Part shown: in pieces, positions 63,261 through 64,000 of the stretch
Position numbering within the stretch: the first letter of the stretch is position 1
Layout: every line of letters begins with the position of its first letter
DNA from: Ancylobacter rudongensis
GTDB taxonomy: Bacteria > Pseudomonadota > Alphaproteobacteria > Rhizobiales > Xanthobacteraceae
Length of the DNA: 64,000 nt
Assembly (NCBI RefSeq): GCF_900100155.1
Contig: NZ_FMTP01000003.1
Span: forward strand, 124,001-188,000
Direction of reading: 5' to 3'
The notes under the pieces: generated by a model
The model's database searches: none
What the model was told of the DNA's origin: nothing
The model's input: the letters and a program-made list of their open reading frames with translations, nothing else
Made by a program: the position numbers and the translations under genes

Positions 63261-64000
63261 TCAGGGAGCGATCAGCACGATCCAGCCGGCGGCCATCGCC
63301 ATGCAGGCGAGCGTGACCGGCACGCCGGCGCGGGCGAACTCGCCGAACGAGATTTTCACCCCGCAGGCGGCGGCCTGCTCCACCACGATGATGCCGGCGA
63401 GGCTGCCGAAGACGATGAGGTTGCTGGAAAAGCCGGTGCCCAGCGCCAGCGCCGCGCCCAGCGCCTCGGCGTCCTGGCCGGGGGTGAGGAAGGGGATGAG
63501 CAGCATGACGGCGGGGTTGTTGCCGACGATGTTGCTCAGCGCGCCGCCGACGAGATAGAGAGCCAGCGGATCGTCGAGATTGAGCCCGGTGGCGCGCAGC
63601 CCGCCCAGCAGTTCCTGCGGCAGGCCGGTGGCCGCCATCGCCGCATTGACCACGAACAGCCCCATGATCAGCAGCAGCAGGTCGCCATCGACATGGGCGA
63701 GCAGGTCGCGCGAGGCGATCTGGCGGTTGATCAGCAGCACGCCGGCGGCGCCGAGCGCGATCAGTTCGCGCGGCCAGTCGCTGAAGATGAAAGCCGCCAC
63801 CACGAGGAGCGTCACCAGCCCCGCCTTCGCCGTCTCCACCCGGTTGAGCGGCACCGCGGGCGCGGCCGGCGCGGAGTCCGGGCCCGGCGCCCCGGCGCCC
63901 TGCGGCAGAGTCCAGCGGCCGCGATAGATCAGCGCCACGATCCCCCAGACCAGCGGCAGCGAGGCCAGCGCCGGCAGGCCGGCAATGGCGAGGAACCCGT
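63261..64000 (-). CDS. Anion permease (ArsB/NhaD/SLC13-type), 5' end cut by the window
   Basis: The last about 246 residues of an integral membrane transporter. The frame stays open to base 64000 (FLAIAGLPALASLPLVWGI before the first possible internal start), so the gene begins outside the window. Marks: GDLLLLIMGLFVVNAAMAATG, ALSNIVGNNPAVMLLIPF and GTGFSSNLIVFGSLAGII, typical of the ion transporter superfamily. Convergent with the NCS2 gene, 4 bp apart. Substrate uncertain (arsenite, Na+/H+ or dicarboxylate). Confidence 0.85.
   Translation of the reverse strand, partial: GFLAIAGLPALASLPLVWGIVALIYRGRWTLPQGAGAPGPDSAPAAPAVPLNRVETAKAGLVTLLVVAAFIFSDWPRELIALGAAGVLLINRQIASRDLLAHVDGDLLLLIMGLFVVNAAMAATGLPQELLGGLRATGLNLDDPLALYLVGGALSNIVGNNPAVMLLIPFLTPGQDAEALGAALALGTGFSSNLIVFGSLAGIIVVEQAAACGVKISFGEFARAGVPVTLACMAMAAGWIVLIAP

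Overview
This is a GC-rich (about 68-70 % by eye) chromosomal segment with dense, mostly complete bacterial genes, ATGA/GTGA overlaps, Tat-type signal peptides and strongly biased third codon positions. The gene content (many ABC uptake systems, Tct transporters, an HWE-family kinase, BetC/ChoX, AmiC/AmiR pairs) and the intergenic palindromes of the 'GGGCTTGACCC' and 'CATCCTTCG...CTCAGGATGA' type point to an alphaproteobacterium of the Rhizobiales/Hyphomicrobiales. Something near Xanthobacteraceae (Ancylobacter/Starkeya-like) is my guess, not a demonstrated assignment. I saw no tRNA, rRNA, CRISPR array, transposase or phage gene.

Layout. 0-10.8 kb: a peptide/nickel-type ABC importer (minus strand) divergent from an arylmalonate decarboxylase/Asp-Glu racemase-like enzyme, a GntR regulator, a cytosine-deaminase-like amidohydrolase, an amidase and a TetR regulator. 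The two flanks carry near-identical 17-bp palindromic sites, probably the GntR operator. 10.8-16 kb: a tripartite tricarboxylate transporter (tctCBA) with a TIM-barrel isomerase, then a beta-propeller protein. 16-25.9 kb: a siderophore locus (AraC regulator, TonB receptor, FhuCDB-like importer, siderophore-interacting reductase, ABC exporter). 26-31.9 kb: three overlapping signalling genes (triple-receiver hybrid kinase, CheR, REC-PAS-HWE kinase-REC), preceded by a perfect 13-bp inverted repeat.

31.9-58.9 kb is an amide/urea nitrogen-scavenging region. It holds (i) a TauABC-type importer with a formamidase, (ii) amiC-amiR, an antiterminator leader, a nitrilase and a Liv-type importer including a permease-ATPase fusion, (iii) a DUF1028 protein, a small secreted protein and a choline-sulfate set (betC, choX, LysR), and (iv) a second antiterminator leader, amiC2-amiR2, an Urt/Fmd-type importer, a formamidase and a double-domain nitrilase whose second half has lost its nucleophile. 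59-64 kb: tex, an NCS2 permease with an ATPase-like tail, and a truncated anion permease.

How it works together (inference): each AmiC-like sensor binds an amide or urea-like ligand in the cytoplasm and releases its AmiR partner. AmiR is an ANTAR RNA-binding antiterminator that would bind the leader hairpins and prevent termination, switching on uptake and hydrolysis genes. The two copies differ in where the leader sits: system 1 has it downstream of amiCR, before the enzymes; system 2 has it upstream of amiCR, so the sensor pair itself is under the switch. Both leaders contain visible paired hairpins that overlap an intrinsic terminator ending in T-run/G/TTTT.
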